A DNA stretch of 64,000 bases from Marinobacter sp. 1-4A (GTDB lineage: Bacteria > Pseudomonadota > Gammaproteobacteria > Pseudomonadales > Oleiphilaceae), in NCBI RefSeq assembly GCF_016597725.1, contig NZ_VCGY01000002.1, positions 496,001 through 560,000 of the forward strand. Reading direction: 5' to 3'. Position 1 is the first letter of the stretch; every line of letters begins with the position of its first letter. Below, one piece after another: positions 53,618 to 62,027 of this stretch. The position numbers and the translations under genes were made by a program. The notes below the pieces were generated by a model. That model saw only the letters and a list, made by a program, of their open reading frames with translations, was not told the origin of the DNA and did not search any database.

Positions 53618-53906
53618 AATGCATCATCCTCACTAGTTAAGAGTTCTATTCGTGAATAGCGTTCTTCGGGTGGCTGAGTAATTCCACCCATCGCCCCCGA
53701 AATACGTGCTTCTACCCTAGTAGTTCTGATCGCAGTTTTGGGTTACATCCAGACTAAAATCTCTTCATACTCTCTTAATTTATTGTAGAAAATTAAAATA
53801 AATCATAGCTTTAAAAGAAAAACATCAAACACCGTCACTTACTCGAAGGCACAGGACAAAGGATTTCCAAGGCGGTTTTTTTCGAGCTGGCAGGGCCAAG
53901 AAAAAG

Positions 53907-54419
53907 CTATTCGACTGAGGGCTTGTCTGCGGGAGGTGCGGAAGAGTCCGCGGAATCGCGAGGTTTGGAGCTAGCAGAGTTCGGAGCCTGGCGCATCAGA
54001 ACCATGCCGCCTTGAAGCAGTAGATTTTTCAATCTAGGGTCGGCCTGCTCAGCAACGCCTACGGCAAAGGCCAGAGCAGCAGCTTCCAGAGGGTTTTGGG
54101 CTATTAACGACCGCAAAACCTCAATGGGGGATCCGGAGCCAGAGGCTGGCGTGCCGCCCTCGCTTTCTTTACGGGATTTGGCAGGGCGAGTCATGCGATA
54201 GAAGAACAGTGCGAGCAAGCACAAGCATGCAAACCCGGTAATCGCCATGGCCCCTGGCTTACCCACAAGGGGAGCCAGAGCCAGAGCCGCTGCATTGACC
54301 AAAAAATAAAAGCCGGTAACTAGCAGCGCTGTAAGCAGCACCAAGGCCAACACCACGCCGGTGATAGCCGCGACAAGTTTACGAAGGGTGCTTTGGATCG
54401 TTGCAGAGTCGGGCAGCAT
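53907..54419 (-). CDS. Membrane protein with two hydrophobic segments (YqjE/holin-like)
   Basis: A 170-residue protein: a short N-terminal amphipathic segment, two transmembrane helices (about 18-43 and 54-72: GVVLALVLLTALLVTGFYFL and GAMAITGFACLCLLALFF), a basic segment after them and a soluble tail with SLIAQNPLEAAALAFAVGVAEQADP (about 105-130), then a disordered Ser/Pro-rich end. The organisation resembles YqjE or phage-holin-like small membrane proteins. The ATG overlaps the stop of the DUF883 gene by one base (TAATG), so they form a coupled pair like yqjD-yqjE of E. coli. Confidence 0.75.
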   Translation of the reverse strand: MLPDSATIQSTLRKLVAAITGVVLALVLLTALLVTGFYFLVNAAALALAPLVGKPGAMAITGFACLCLLALFFYRMTRPAKSRKESEGGTPASGSGSPIEVLRSLIAQNPLEAAALAFAVGVAEQADPRLKNLLLQGGMVLMRQAPNSASSKPRDSADSSAPPADKPSVE

Positions 54420-54742
54420 TAGCGATCGAGCATTTTGCCTACGATAACACCTGCCAAAAACATGAGGATGATGCTGAGAAACGGCCTCTCCTCAATTTTG
54501 TGCTCCACACTCTCTACGGTTTGCGAGCCAGCCTCTGTAGCGCGAGTAAGAGCGGCGTCGCCGCGCTTGCGCAGATTATCAAACACGGCTTGGGCCTCGC
54601 GGCTGATTTCGTCTTTCAGGTTACTGGCATTGGCCTTCTGGCCATCTGCAACAGCCTTGGTAAGTGATGCAAGGTCTTCCCGCAGTAGTTGGAGATCTTC
54701 TTTTACGCGGCCGTAATCATCTTTTACTGTTTGCTTTTCCAT
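54419..54742 (-). CDS. DUF883 / ElaB-YqjD family membrane protein
   Basis: A 107-residue protein with an N-terminal coiled-coil (about 5-80: VKEDLQLLREDLASLTKAVA) and a single C-terminal transmembrane helix (FLSIILMFLAGVIVGKML) followed by a basic end. This tail-anchored layout is typical of ElaB/YqjD/YgaM proteins, which in E. coli attach to the membrane in stationary phase and bind ribosomes. The ribosome site AGGAGACAGCTC precedes ATG 54742. Coupled to the next gene by TAATG. Confidence 0.86.
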   Translation of the reverse strand: MEKQTVKDDYGRVKEDLQLLREDLASLTKAVADGQKANASNLKDEISREAQAVFDNLRKRGDAALTRATEAGSQTVESVEHKIEERPFLSIILMFLAGVIVGKMLDR

Positions 54743-55012
54743 GAGCTGTCTCCTGATTCGATTCCTGAGTTCATTCGACGACGGTCTCGGCTAGACTGAC
54801 TACTTATTGCCATGCAAGACCGCTCGCAAACTACTGTAGCACAGGGTTCTAACTTCGTAACTGTACACTAACCCTGCAGAAAGTGGAGCGCCTGTGGTGG
54901 GTAACCTGCTACGTTTTGTCACTGACATTTGCCTACGGACGGGCCATGATAAAACGTCGCGGTAAACAGCAGCCCTTCTGGGGCACCGGAATCAAAAAAT
55001 AAGGACAAGCTA

Positions 55013-55795
55013 ATGCCTATGCTGACTTTAACCTCTCGTAAGATCTTAAACGGCGTAAAAACTGGTTTGTTGTCGTTGATACTGACGGGATTCGCGGCAT
55101 CAACAACAGCTGCCGACCGTTTATATATCTTTACTGAGAAGTACCCACCCTACAACGATACGGTATCTGGTCAGGCGTTTGCCCATGACGAAAACGATAT
55201 TACCGGCATCTGTAGCGATATGGTGAAAGCCGCCCTCGCCCGGCTAGATTACGACTATGTTATGAAAATGCGAGCCTGGAGCTATGCCTATAGCTGGGTT
55301 CAAGGACGTGAAAACCATGGTCTTTTTTGCACCGCCAGAACGGATGAGCGTGAGAGCCAGTTCCAGTGGGTAGGCCCGTTAGCATCTATTAAATGGACGC
55401 TCTTTGCCGCTCCGGATTCGGATATCAGCCTGAATTCCCTTGACGATGCAAAAGACCTACAGATTGCTGGCTATAAGGGTGACGTAATGTCGGACTACCT
55501 GATCGATAAGGGGTTCAATGTTCTCACTGCCGTTTCAGGCGACGTGAACACTCGGCGGCTGATGCTGGGACAAGCGGATTTGTGGGTAACAGACGGCTTG
55601 GTTGGCCCTCTGGTCGCCAAAGAAGAGCATGGCATCACCGGACTAAAGCCGGTGCTGGTGTTCCGCGAAACGCCCATGTACCTGGCTTTCAGTAACAGCA
55701 CTGACCCCGCCATTGTTGCCGACTTTCAACGAGCGTTGGACGAGGCCCGCAAAGCAGGCGAGTTGGACAGAATTGAAAACAGCTATAGGCAGTAA
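55013..55795 (+). CDS. Periplasmic solute-binding protein, family 3
   Basis: A 260-residue protein with a signal peptide (KTGLLSLILTGFAASTTAA, cut near residue 34) and a family-3 amino-acid-type binding fold: YIFTEKYPPYNDT, GICSDMVKAALARLDYDY, and ILVFRETPMYLAFSNSTDP. Many family members bind amino acids, but no transport genes lie nearby, so it may be an orphan binding protein or a sensor. The related sequence RAWSYAYSWVQGRENHGLFCT is common in orphan SBPs of Pseudomonas/Marinobacter. The 270-base upstream gap holds its promoter and nothing else that I recognise. Confidence 0.85.
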   Translation: MPMLTLTSRKILNGVKTGLLSLILTGFAASTTAADRLYIFTEKYPPYNDTVSGQAFAHDENDITGICSDMVKAALARLDYDYVMKMRAWSYAYSWVQGRENHGLFCTARTDERESQFQWVGPLASIKWTLFAAPDSDISLNSLDDAKDLQIAGYKGDVMSDYLIDKGFNVLTAVSGDVNTRRLMLGQADLWVTDGLVGPLVAKEEHGITGLKPVLVFRETPMYLAFSNSTDPAIVADFQRALDEARKAGELDRIENSYRQ

Positions 55796-55825
55796 TCTGA
55801 GGCCTCATGCGCCACCAGAGGCTAT

Positions 55826-56686
55826 CTAAGGTTCTGGTGGCTCATCGTCACGCACGCGCAAAAAACTTGCGAAGCGAGGTAAGCCGGTTGCTGTTAGGCC
55901 GAAGTGTTTGAAGGTTATGCGCGTTCCCGGTGCAGGCGGGTGCGCACGGATCTCATCACTAAACCCTGTTCCAATGCGAAAGCGGCGGCCATTTGGAAGC
56001 TCTACTTTCAACGCTCCCATCATGCCCTGCAGGCGCCCTTTGCCCGCTATGTGCTCAACCACCACAGCTTCTGCATCGTCAAAGGCTTTTACCTTCAATA
56101 GGTCATCAGAGCGTCCTGCCTCGTAAGGGCTTTCCCACCGCTTTAACATTAAGCCCTCACCACCTTCAGCGATAACCCTGTCCAAATCAGCCATCAGCGC
56201 AGAGTGTGAGGAAGTTGGCTTTTGCTGCACCAGCTTCAGGTAGGGCGAGTCAGCATGACCTACCAGCGCCTGCAACTGTTCATAGCGCTCATAAAATGGC
56301 CCGGCCCCCGGCAGGTCAAATACATAAAATCGGATACGACGCCATTCGGCGTCAACGGGCACCTGTTTACGCACAGCGCCAGACAACTCCGCAAAGCGCT
56401 GCCGCCCCATCCATAGCTCGCCATCCAAGTGAATACCGGGAAGCCTAGCCATGAACCAGTCTGGCGCCCTGTAAACATTACCATTACGGGATAAAAACGC
56501 ATGCCCGTTCCAATAAGCTCTCACTCCATCCAACTTTTCGCTTACCCAGTAATCCTCTAGGGCAACTCCCTGTTGATAAGTGCTGGCGAGAGGTACCGGC
56601 GGCGGTTCAATCTCACTGGCACGCGCAGCACACGTTAAAAGCAAAAATAAGGCTGCAATGAACCTCCATGTACACATCATTTGCAC
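55826..56686 (-). CDS. ligE: Periplasmic ATP-dependent DNA ligase (LigE type)
   Basis: A 286-residue minimal ATP-dependent DNA ligase with an export signal (FIAALFLLLTCAARAS). Adenylation domain: motif I SEKLDGVRAYW (nucleophile Lys51), motif III RFYVFDLPG, motif IV EGGEGLMLKR and motif V DLLKVKAF. The C-terminal OB domain (about 200-286) ends RITFKHFGLTATGLPRFASF. LigE proteins lack other domains and are thought to act in the periplasm, perhaps joining incoming DNA. ATP supply there is an open question. Start is GTG 56686 with AAGGA eight bases upstream; ATG codons two and three residues downstream are alternatives. Confidence 0.9.
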   Translation of the reverse strand: MQMMCTWRFIAALFLLLTCAARASEIEPPPVPLASTYQQGVALEDYWVSEKLDGVRAYWNGHAFLSRNGNVYRAPDWFMARLPGIHLDGELWMGRQRFAELSGAVRKQVPVDAEWRRIRFYVFDLPGAGPFYERYEQLQALVGHADSPYLKLVQQKPTSSHSALMADLDRVIAEGGEGLMLKRWESPYEAGRSDDLLKVKAFDDAEAVVVEHIAGKGRLQGMMGALKVELPNGRRFRIGTGFSDEIRAHPPAPGTRITFKHFGLTATGLPRFASFLRVRDDEPPEP

Positions 56687-56957
56687 GCGTCTAATCCTTA
56701 ACGTTTATCGTCCATTGATCTGGCTAAAAACCTACACAGACAAACCAGACTTCTCAAGCAAACCTGCCAACAGAGCACCAAACTGTGAGCCCTGGCATAC
56801 TTTTATCAAGGCAACTGTACCTGCTCACACACTTGTGACCTACTGGCCAAAGCAGACAGAAAATCGGTCAATGACGGCAAGCAACGCGATGGCTATACTC
56901 CTGCAAGCACATGTATAGCTTCAAGGCATTATCACAAAAACCAAGGAGGAGATTGAT

Positions 56958-57218
56958 ATGAGCGATTTGAAAACCAGTTTCGACGAGGCGGTAAACTTCA
57001 TTCAGACTGCGGAAGGTGACTTCAAGCCGTCCAACGAAATGAAGCTAGAGTTTTACGCACTGTACAAGCAGGGCACCGAAGGCGACGTATCGGGCAAGCG
57101 CCCGGGCATGATGGACTTTGTTGGCCGCGCCAAGTATGACGCCTGGGAAAAGTGCAAAGGCATGTCAAAAGAAGAAGCGATGCAAAAGTACATCGACAAA
57201 CTCGAATCCCTCAAGTAA
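56958..57218 (+). CDS. Acyl-CoA-binding protein
   Basis: An 86-residue soluble protein of the ACBP family, which binds long-chain acyl-CoA esters. Conserved features: FYALYKQGTEGDV (the ligand-binding YKQ core), GMMDFVGRAKYDAWEKCKGMS (the KYDAW helix) and AMQKYIDKLE. Length matches eukaryotic ACBP (86-92). These proteins are uncommon in bacteria, and occur in some proteobacteria with a strong lipid metabolism. AAGGAGGAG before ATG is a near-perfect ribosome site, suggesting high expression. It stands alone; the 271-base upstream gap is unannotated. Confidence 0.93.
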   Translation: MSDLKTSFDEAVNFIQTAEGDFKPSNEMKLEFYALYKQGTEGDVSGKRPGMMDFVGRAKYDAWEKCKGMSKEEAMQKYIDKLESLK

Positions 57219-57232
57219 GCCAAGCTGCACTT

Positions 57233-57264
57233 CGATCCCGGCTTGGAACATACCGCCGGGATCG
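57233..57264 (+). terminator. Hairpin after the acyl-CoA-binding protein gene
   Basis: CGATCCCGGC (57233-57242) and GCCGGGATCG (57255-57264) form a perfect 10-bp stem with a 12-base loop, 14 bases after the stop. There is no T-run, so it may terminate weakly or stabilise the 3' end. Confidence 0.55.
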
Positions 57265-57301
57265 CCTCTCTGCCTATGTACCGGTTAACCTGAAGAAGCA
57301 C

Positions 57302-57760
57302 TCAACGGTCGGTTACATTCAAATTGAGCGCATCGTAAGTACGGTTGTTCGGCGGACGAATCACAAAATTATCGCTGTGTGTTTGTCCGGGAATAGACTT
57401 GGGCGTACTGAAGCGAAACTCGACTGGGATCTCCGAGCGTCCGAGATCTGTGCGGCCATCACCGGGCTGCAACGCAAGCGGGTCTAAATAAAAGTCCCCC
57501 TTTCCTACTTGCTGTACCGGAATACCCTCGGCTGGCGCTGTCAGGGCGCCCTCAATTACCGTTTCTGATAGAGCGTCTTCCTCAATTGAGCTAAAAGAAA
57601 TTGTCTCCAGAGTGGAGCGCTCCTCAACTTCAAATACCTCATTCTCGCCCGAACTGGTCTGTGCGCTTGCCAATCCTGCTACCATGAGCAATAGAAAAGC
57701 AGGAACACACCTAGAGCGAAACGATTCAGGCGATCCAGCAATACGTTGTAACAGGTTCAT
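57302..57760 (-). CDS. Hypothetical exported protein
   Basis: A 152-residue protein of unknown family. From ATG 57760 (GGAGG nine bases upstream) it has an N-terminal stretch with basic residues (NLLQRIAGSPESFRSR) and a hydrophobic segment VPAFLLLMVAGLASA, then an acidic mature region (ENEVFEVEERSTLETISF) and a C-terminal part with FYLDPLALQPGDGRTDLG and IPVEFRFSTPKSIPG. No catalytic motif is evident. A slightly longer frame starts at 57802. The gene faces greB (divergent, 190 bases apart). Confidence 0.6.
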   Translation of the reverse strand: MNLLQRIAGSPESFRSRCVPAFLLLMVAGLASAQTSSGENEVFEVEERSTLETISFSSIEEDALSETVIEGALTAPAEGIPVQQVGKGDFYLDPLALQPGDGRTDLGRSEIPVEFRFSTPKSIPGQTHSDNFVIRPPNNRTYDALNLNVTDR

Positions 57761-57950
57761 GGCGTCCATCCTCCGAGACACACTCTGTCTTAAATGTGTC
57801 AAATTTTAATCAGTCTATCGCCAAACCGGCCGTATTTCTCAGTTGATTGACCGTTTTGTGACAACTTTCACTGGTAAAAATGACTCGATCGTCACGCTTG
57901 CAGCCTCTTTAGTTCCCGGTACACACTCTCTTGCAAAAATAGGAGCAGCC

Positions 57951-58424
57951 TTGAAGACACCACTTATCACCCGACAGGGCTACGATGACCTGCAAAATGA
58001 GCTTGATGAACTCTGGCGATTTGAGCGCCCGGAGATCACCAAAAAGGTTACTTGGGCAGCCAGTCTTGGTGATCGCAGCGAGAACGCAGACTACCAGTAC
58101 AACAAGAAGCGGCTCAGGGAGATTGATCGCCGGGTGCGCTATTTAAGGCGCTGTTTGGACAACCTGAAAGTGGTAGAACATCACGCCGATCAAGAAGGGA
58201 AAGTTTTTTTCGGGGCTTGGGTAGAAGTCGAAAACGATGATGGCAAAACCCTGAGGTTCCGAATCGTAGGCTACGATGAGATTTTCAACCGCAACGATTA
58301 CATTTCCATCGATTCGCCCATGGCCCGGGCTCTGCTAAAAAAGCAAGTGGGCGACGAGGCCGAGGTGAGAACCGATGCTGGAACAATCACGTGGTATATC
58401 AATAACATTACTTACGATAAATAG
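57951..58424 (+). CDS. greB: Transcription elongation factor GreB, TTG start
   Basis: Stimulates RNA cleavage by backtracked RNA polymerase. The 157-residue protein begins TTG AAG ACA CCA (LKTPLITRQGYDDL) with AGGAG upstream, matching the N terminus of E. coli GreB (MKTPLVTREGYEKL). The coiled-coil tip residues ERPEITKKVTWAASLGDRSE with the acidic D-R-S-E pair, ENADYQYNKKRLREIDRRVRYL and EGKVFFGAWVEVENDDG are all typical of GreB (not GreA: EKVTWAASLGDRSE and the IREIDRR block). The frame is open further upstream to 57843 but the extension is unlike Gre proteins. TTG as start and this RBS suggest modest translation. Confidence 0.95.
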   Translation: MKTPLITRQGYDDLQNELDELWRFERPEITKKVTWAASLGDRSENADYQYNKKRLREIDRRVRYLRRCLDNLKVVEHHADQEGKVFFGAWVEVENDDGKTLRFRIVGYDEIFNRNDYISIDSPMARALLKKQVGDEAEVRTDAGTITWYINNITYDK

Positions 58425-58467
58425 CGCAACCGGCCAACTACTCTTCTTGAAGCTTTTCCATCAAGCA

Positions 58468-58492
58468 TAAAAAAACCCCGTAAAAACGGGGT
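58468..58492 (-). terminator. Terminator in minus orientation between greB and a small gene
   Basis: ACCCCGT (58475-58481), AAAA loop, ACGGGGT (58486-58492), with a run of A immediately 5', which is a T-run on the minus strand. So it would stop transcription that comes leftwards from the HK gene, not greB. No minus-strand gene lies between 58492 and 58986. Confidence 0.7.
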
Positions 58493-58707
58493 AAGGCTAG
58501 CGCTGTGCTGGAGGGAGAAACAAGCGGCTATACATGCTTGCTTCAAACTACCCATCCTATTCTCCACACCCTGCATTACCCCGCCCTTGCCGGCGAGTTA
58601 CCTTTTGGTCAGCCTCCGCATTGGGAATTAGGTTGTACACTCTAGGGAACGCCTATAGCTTTCGGCTAACGAACCTTATATCCGCTGCCAGTTTTGGAGA
58701 TAGCATA

Positions 58708-58989
58708 ATGAATACACAGAAGCTTCTGAATATAGCTCTGGAAGGCGTAGACGCCGTGGGTTACCGCCTTGAACAGATGGGCATCACCGGAAAAGTTAAC
58801 CGCCATAACATTGCGGCTTTTTTGATGTCAGAACAGAAACATCTAGAAGGTGAGTGGGACAGCATTCAGGTTCGCATAAACCTTCGTCGCTCACAGTTTG
58901 AGCGTATTACCCAACAAATTGAAACCCGTGCCGACTCGCTGATCGCTCCGGTTATGTCACAGGTTAACCGGTTCCGCCCGAGCCACTAA
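58708..58989 (+). CDS. Small conserved-looking protein, function unknown
   Basis: A 93-residue soluble protein from ATG 58708 (TGGAGAT upstream). Sequence is helical and charged: NTQKLLNIALEGVDAVGYRL, then MGITGKVNRHNIAAFLMSEQ, then RINLRRSQFERITQQIE with regular Leu/Ile/Val spacing that could form a coiled coil. I do not recognise a family and no motif points to activity. Upstream frame to 58534 is longer but lacks a ribosome site. Its stop overlaps the convergent HK stop by 3 bases, so the two 3' ends share sequence. Confidence 0.65.
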   Translation: MNTQKLLNIALEGVDAVGYRLEQMGITGKVNRHNIAAFLMSEQKHLEGEWDSIQVRINLRRSQFERITQQIETRADSLIAPVMSQVNRFRPSH

Positions 58990-60473
58990 GACTCGGATAC
59001 AGTGGGTTTCTGTGCCACAGCGGCACCAGCACTGACAGAGTCACTTTCCTGCCCCGCCTGCTTAGCCCTGATGCGTTTGCGTACATGGGTGGGGGCAGGC
59101 ATATACACCGCGACCGTAAGGCCTGGCGGTTGCGCTTCTTCGTCTGTGTCACTCAGCACGATCCGCCCTTTGTGGATTTCCGCCACCGCGCTCACCAAGC
59201 TGAGCCCCAAACCATTGCCGGGAAGCGAACGGCTCTTACCAACTCTGTAAAAGCGCTGAAACACCTGATCTTTCTCATCGTCGGGAATGCCGATACCGCT
59301 GTCCCGGACTTCAAAAACGGCGTCGCCCCCTTCCTTTCGTACAGCCACGCCAATGGCACCCTGTTCGGGCGTATATTTGATGGCATTATCAATCAGATTA
59401 CTGATCATTTGAAATAGCAGATCACGGTCGCCTTCTATGATTACACCCGGCTCAAGGGCCTGCTCAAACGTTTGCTCTTTGTCTTCCGCCAATGCTTCAT
59501 ATAGCTCGCAGGCATCTGACACCAACTCATCCAGTGCCACCCGCTTCATGTCAGAAGAATTACCTTTCGTCTCCAAGCGCGCAATACGCAAAAGAGCATT
59601 AAAGGTGGCAAGCAGTTGGTCCGCTTCTGCAACAGCACGACCAGCTTGCTCACGGGCCTCATCGTTATCAACGGACATCAAGGTGTTTTCGAGCTGGTTT
59701 CTCAGGCGGGTGAGCGGAGTGCGAAGGTCGTGGGCAATACTGTCAGACACATGGCGAATACCTTCCATCAAGTAGACAATCCTGTCCAACATTTGATTCA
59801 GGTTTTCTGCAAGCTGATCAAAGTCATCCTCTGTACCACGGGTGGGTATGCGCAGTGAGAGGTGTCCGTTCATGATTCGTCGGGAGGTATTGTTAATGAC
59901 CTCGATGCGGCGAATGGTGTTTCGACTCATCAGGTAACCGCCGAGCAACGCCAAAGCTAGGGTGATTCCCATTCCCCAGTTAATGGCGGTTTCAATCACT
60001 CGTTTGAGATTGGTGAGTTCGTCGACATCTCTGCCGACCAATAACCTCAATCCACCCTGAACTTCGAAGATTCGAGCCCGGGCCAAACGCTCCGGCCCCG
60101 TCCAGCCCACTGCAGAACTGAGCGTGAAGTTAACCCAACCGCCTTCTGAGGGGCTGCCTTCCGGCCAGGTTTCTAGGTTACCTGCCAGCTTGAGGAAATC
60201 TTCGGTAGTCAGCAGATAGATCGTTTTTGCATTGGGGTCGCGAGCAACCCGCTCACGAATGATCGTGATCAGGCCGTTTACGCCACGCCCCCTGTACTGT
60301 TCCGCCAGCCCAGCGATCTCCGCTTCAATGGTCTCGTCGGTCTGAGCGGTCATAAAGCCCGCTGTACGCCAGTAAATAAAGGCCAGTAACAAAAATACCG
60401 AGGTGGCAAACACCACCATGTACAGCAGGGCAAGCTGGAAGGACGATGTCCTGAGCTGGCTAAGCAGTTTCAC
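58986..60473 (-). CDS. Sensor histidine kinase (OmpR-partner type)
   Basis: A 495-residue membrane kinase from GTG 60473: TM1 (about 12-34: SSFQLALLYMVVFATSVFLLLAF, trimmed), a periplasmic domain of about 130 residues, TM2 near 165-185, HAMP, HisKA with His248 in SDSIAHDLRTPLTRL and HATPase with ISNLIDNAIKYTP and GNGLGLSLVSAVA. H-D-L-R (rather than H-E-L-R) is common in this type of proteobacterial kinase. The start overlaps the response-regulator gene by 14 bases, and an ORF start at 60494 is also open but lies further inside that gene. The C terminus carries a disordered tail. Signal unknown. Confidence 0.9.
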   Translation of the reverse strand: MKLLSQLRTSSFQLALLYMVVFATSVFLLLAFIYWRTAGFMTAQTDETIEAEIAGLAEQYRGRGVNGLITIIRERVARDPNAKTIYLLTTEDFLKLAGNLETWPEGSPSEGGWVNFTLSSAVGWTGPERLARARIFEVQGGLRLLVGRDVDELTNLKRVIETAINWGMGITLALALLGGYLMSRNTIRRIEVINNTSRRIMNGHLSLRIPTRGTEDDFDQLAENLNQMLDRIVYLMEGIRHVSDSIAHDLRTPLTRLRNQLENTLMSVDNDEAREQAGRAVAEADQLLATFNALLRIARLETKGNSSDMKRVALDELVSDACELYEALAEDKEQTFEQALEPGVIIEGDRDLLFQMISNLIDNAIKYTPEQGAIGVAVRKEGGDAVFEVRDSGIGIPDDEKDQVFQRFYRVGKSRSLPGNGLGLSLVSAVAEIHKGRIVLSDTDEEAQPPGLTVAVYMPAPTHVRKRIRAKQAGQESDSVSAGAAVAQKPTVSES

Positions 60474-61140
60474 GAAGCATGTATCCTGCACCACGGATGG
60501 TTTGCAGTAAGGGTGTCTCGAATTCCTTGTCGATCTTTGCCCGTAGACGGCTGATGTGTACGTCGATCACATTAGTCTGGGGATCAAAGTGATAATCCCA
60601 GACCTTTTCCAACAGCATGGTTCGGGTGACCACTTGACCAGCATTACGCATCAAGTACTCCAGCAACCGGAACTCACGGGGTTGAACGTCAATGTTCTGG
60701 CCAGAGCGTTTTACGGTTCGAGCCAACAGATCCATTTCCAAATCGGCTACCCGAAGCACTGTTTCGGTTTCCGCAGACTGGCGGTTCCGGCGAACCAGCG
60801 ACTCAATTCGGGCGAGAAGTTCAGTAAAAGAAAAAGGTTTGGTCAGGTAATCATCACCGCCGCCCCGCAAGCCTTCAACCCGATCATCAACATCGCCCAA
60901 GGCACTCAATATAAGTACCGGCACCTGATTTCCCGTAGCGCGGACCGTCTTGATGATAGAGAGCCCGTCCATGCCCGGGAGCATACGGTCGACAATCATG
61001 ATGTCGTACTCTTCACTGGCGGCCATCATCATGCCGTCTTTGCCGTCGGCAGCATGATCGACTACGAAGTCTGATTCCTTCAGCCCTTTAACAAGATAAT
61101 TTGCTACGTCCTGATCGTCTTCGATTACCAGCGCTTTCAC
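60460..61140 (-). CDS. OmpR-family response regulator
   Basis: A 226-residue transcription factor: receiver with VIEDDQD (5-11), Asp51 in IMIVDRMLPGMDG and Lys in YLTKPFSF (about 101), followed by a winged helix (QPREFRLLEYLMRNAGQVV, NVIDVHISRLRAK and LQTIRGAGYML). Start GTG 61140 has an AGGAGGGG ribosome site six bases upstream. It overlaps the kinase gene downstream, so the two make one operon. Target genes unknown. The gap to hyi is 108 bases. Confidence 0.94.
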   Translation of the reverse strand: MKALVIEDDQDVANYLVKGLKESDFVVDHAADGKDGMMMAASEEYDIMIVDRMLPGMDGLSIIKTVRATGNQVPVLILSALGDVDDRVEGLRGGGDDYLTKPFSFTELLARIESLVRRNRQSAETETVLRVADLEMDLLARTVKRSGQNIDVQPREFRLLEYLMRNAGQVVTRTMLLEKVWDYHFDPQTNVIDVHISRLRAKIDKEFETPLLQTIRGAGYMLRETA

Positions 61141-61248
61141 CGGATCCCCTCCTGATAGCGGATTACATTAACAACAGAGTACGAATATCTCGGGACACCG
61201 GCCAGTTACGATCTTGTAAGAGGGTGTCGCTAATGGCGACGGGCGACC

Positions 61249-62022
61249 TCAGATCGGCAACCAGTGCAAGCTATCTGCCGTGGTGCCAAAGGGCCGATAC
61301 TCCGCACTTACCCAGCCGTCATAATCCATTTTGTCGATGGCAGAAAAAACATTCGAAAAGTTAATCTCCCCGGTTCCCGGCTCATGTCGACCCGGGTTAT
61401 CGGCAAACTGGATATGCCCAATCCATGGAAGCAAGCACTCCATGGATCGCACCAGATCGCCCTGCATGATTTGCATGTGGTAGATGTCATATTGCAGGCG
61501 CAGGTTATCGACATCCACTTCCTCAATCAGCGCCATGACTCTAGCAGACGTATCAAGGAAAAAACGGGGCATATCGACCCGCGAGTTTATTGCCTCAATA
61601 CACAACGTAATGCCCTCACCCTCAAGCTTATCCGCTGCCCAGGCCACATTCGCCACCAGCGTTTGCCATGCCGTGTCTTCATCCAGTTCCACCGGCTTCA
61701 ATCCAGCCAAACAGTTCAGCCGTGTACACCCCAGCGCTCGCGCGTACTCAATCGCCTGACTCACACCTGCGCGGAATTCATCCACCCTATCCGGCAAGCA
61801 TGCAATGCCACGCTCCCCTGCATTCCAATCACCTGGGGGAAGGTTGAACAGGACCTGAGTCAAACCATTGTCTTCCAAGGCCTTGCCGAGCTGTTCCTTG
61901 GGCCACTCATAGGGGAAAAGATACTCCACGCCTGCAAACCCAGCCTCCGCCGCTTTGGCAAAACGCTCGGTAAACGGCACTTCGGTGAATAGCATCGATA
62001 GATTGGCAGCAAAACGCGGCAT
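61249..62022 (-). CDS. hyi: Hydroxypyruvate isomerase
   Basis: Interconverts hydroxypyruvate and tartronate semialdehyde. The 257-residue xylose-isomerase-like TIM-barrel protein matches Hyi in length (258 in E. coli) and shows FAANLSMLFTEVPF, GVEYLFPYEWP, LCIEAINSRVDMP, LQYDIYHMQIMQGDL and HIQFADNPGRHEPGTGEI, the metal-binding Glu, Asp and His positions of the family. AAGGAGTAACTGCC precedes ATG. It follows garR by five bases on the same strand, an arrangement typical of glyoxylate carboligase pathways (gcl-hyi-glxR), although no gcl is in the window. Confidence 0.94.
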   Translation of the reverse strand: MPRFAANLSMLFTEVPFTERFAKAAEAGFAGVEYLFPYEWPKEQLGKALEDNGLTQVLFNLPPGDWNAGERGIACLPDRVDEFRAGVSQAIEYARALGCTRLNCLAGLKPVELDEDTAWQTLVANVAWAADKLEGEGITLCIEAINSRVDMPRFFLDTSARVMALIEEVDVDNLRLQYDIYHMQIMQGDLVRSMECLLPWIGHIQFADNPGRHEPGTGEINFSNVFSAIDKMDYDGWVSAEYRPFGTTADSLHWLPI

Positions 62023-62027
62023 GGCAG

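Noticed and set aside
61264-61992. 242-codon plus-strand frame antisense to hyi
   Set aside because: Shadow frame with no recognisable domain.
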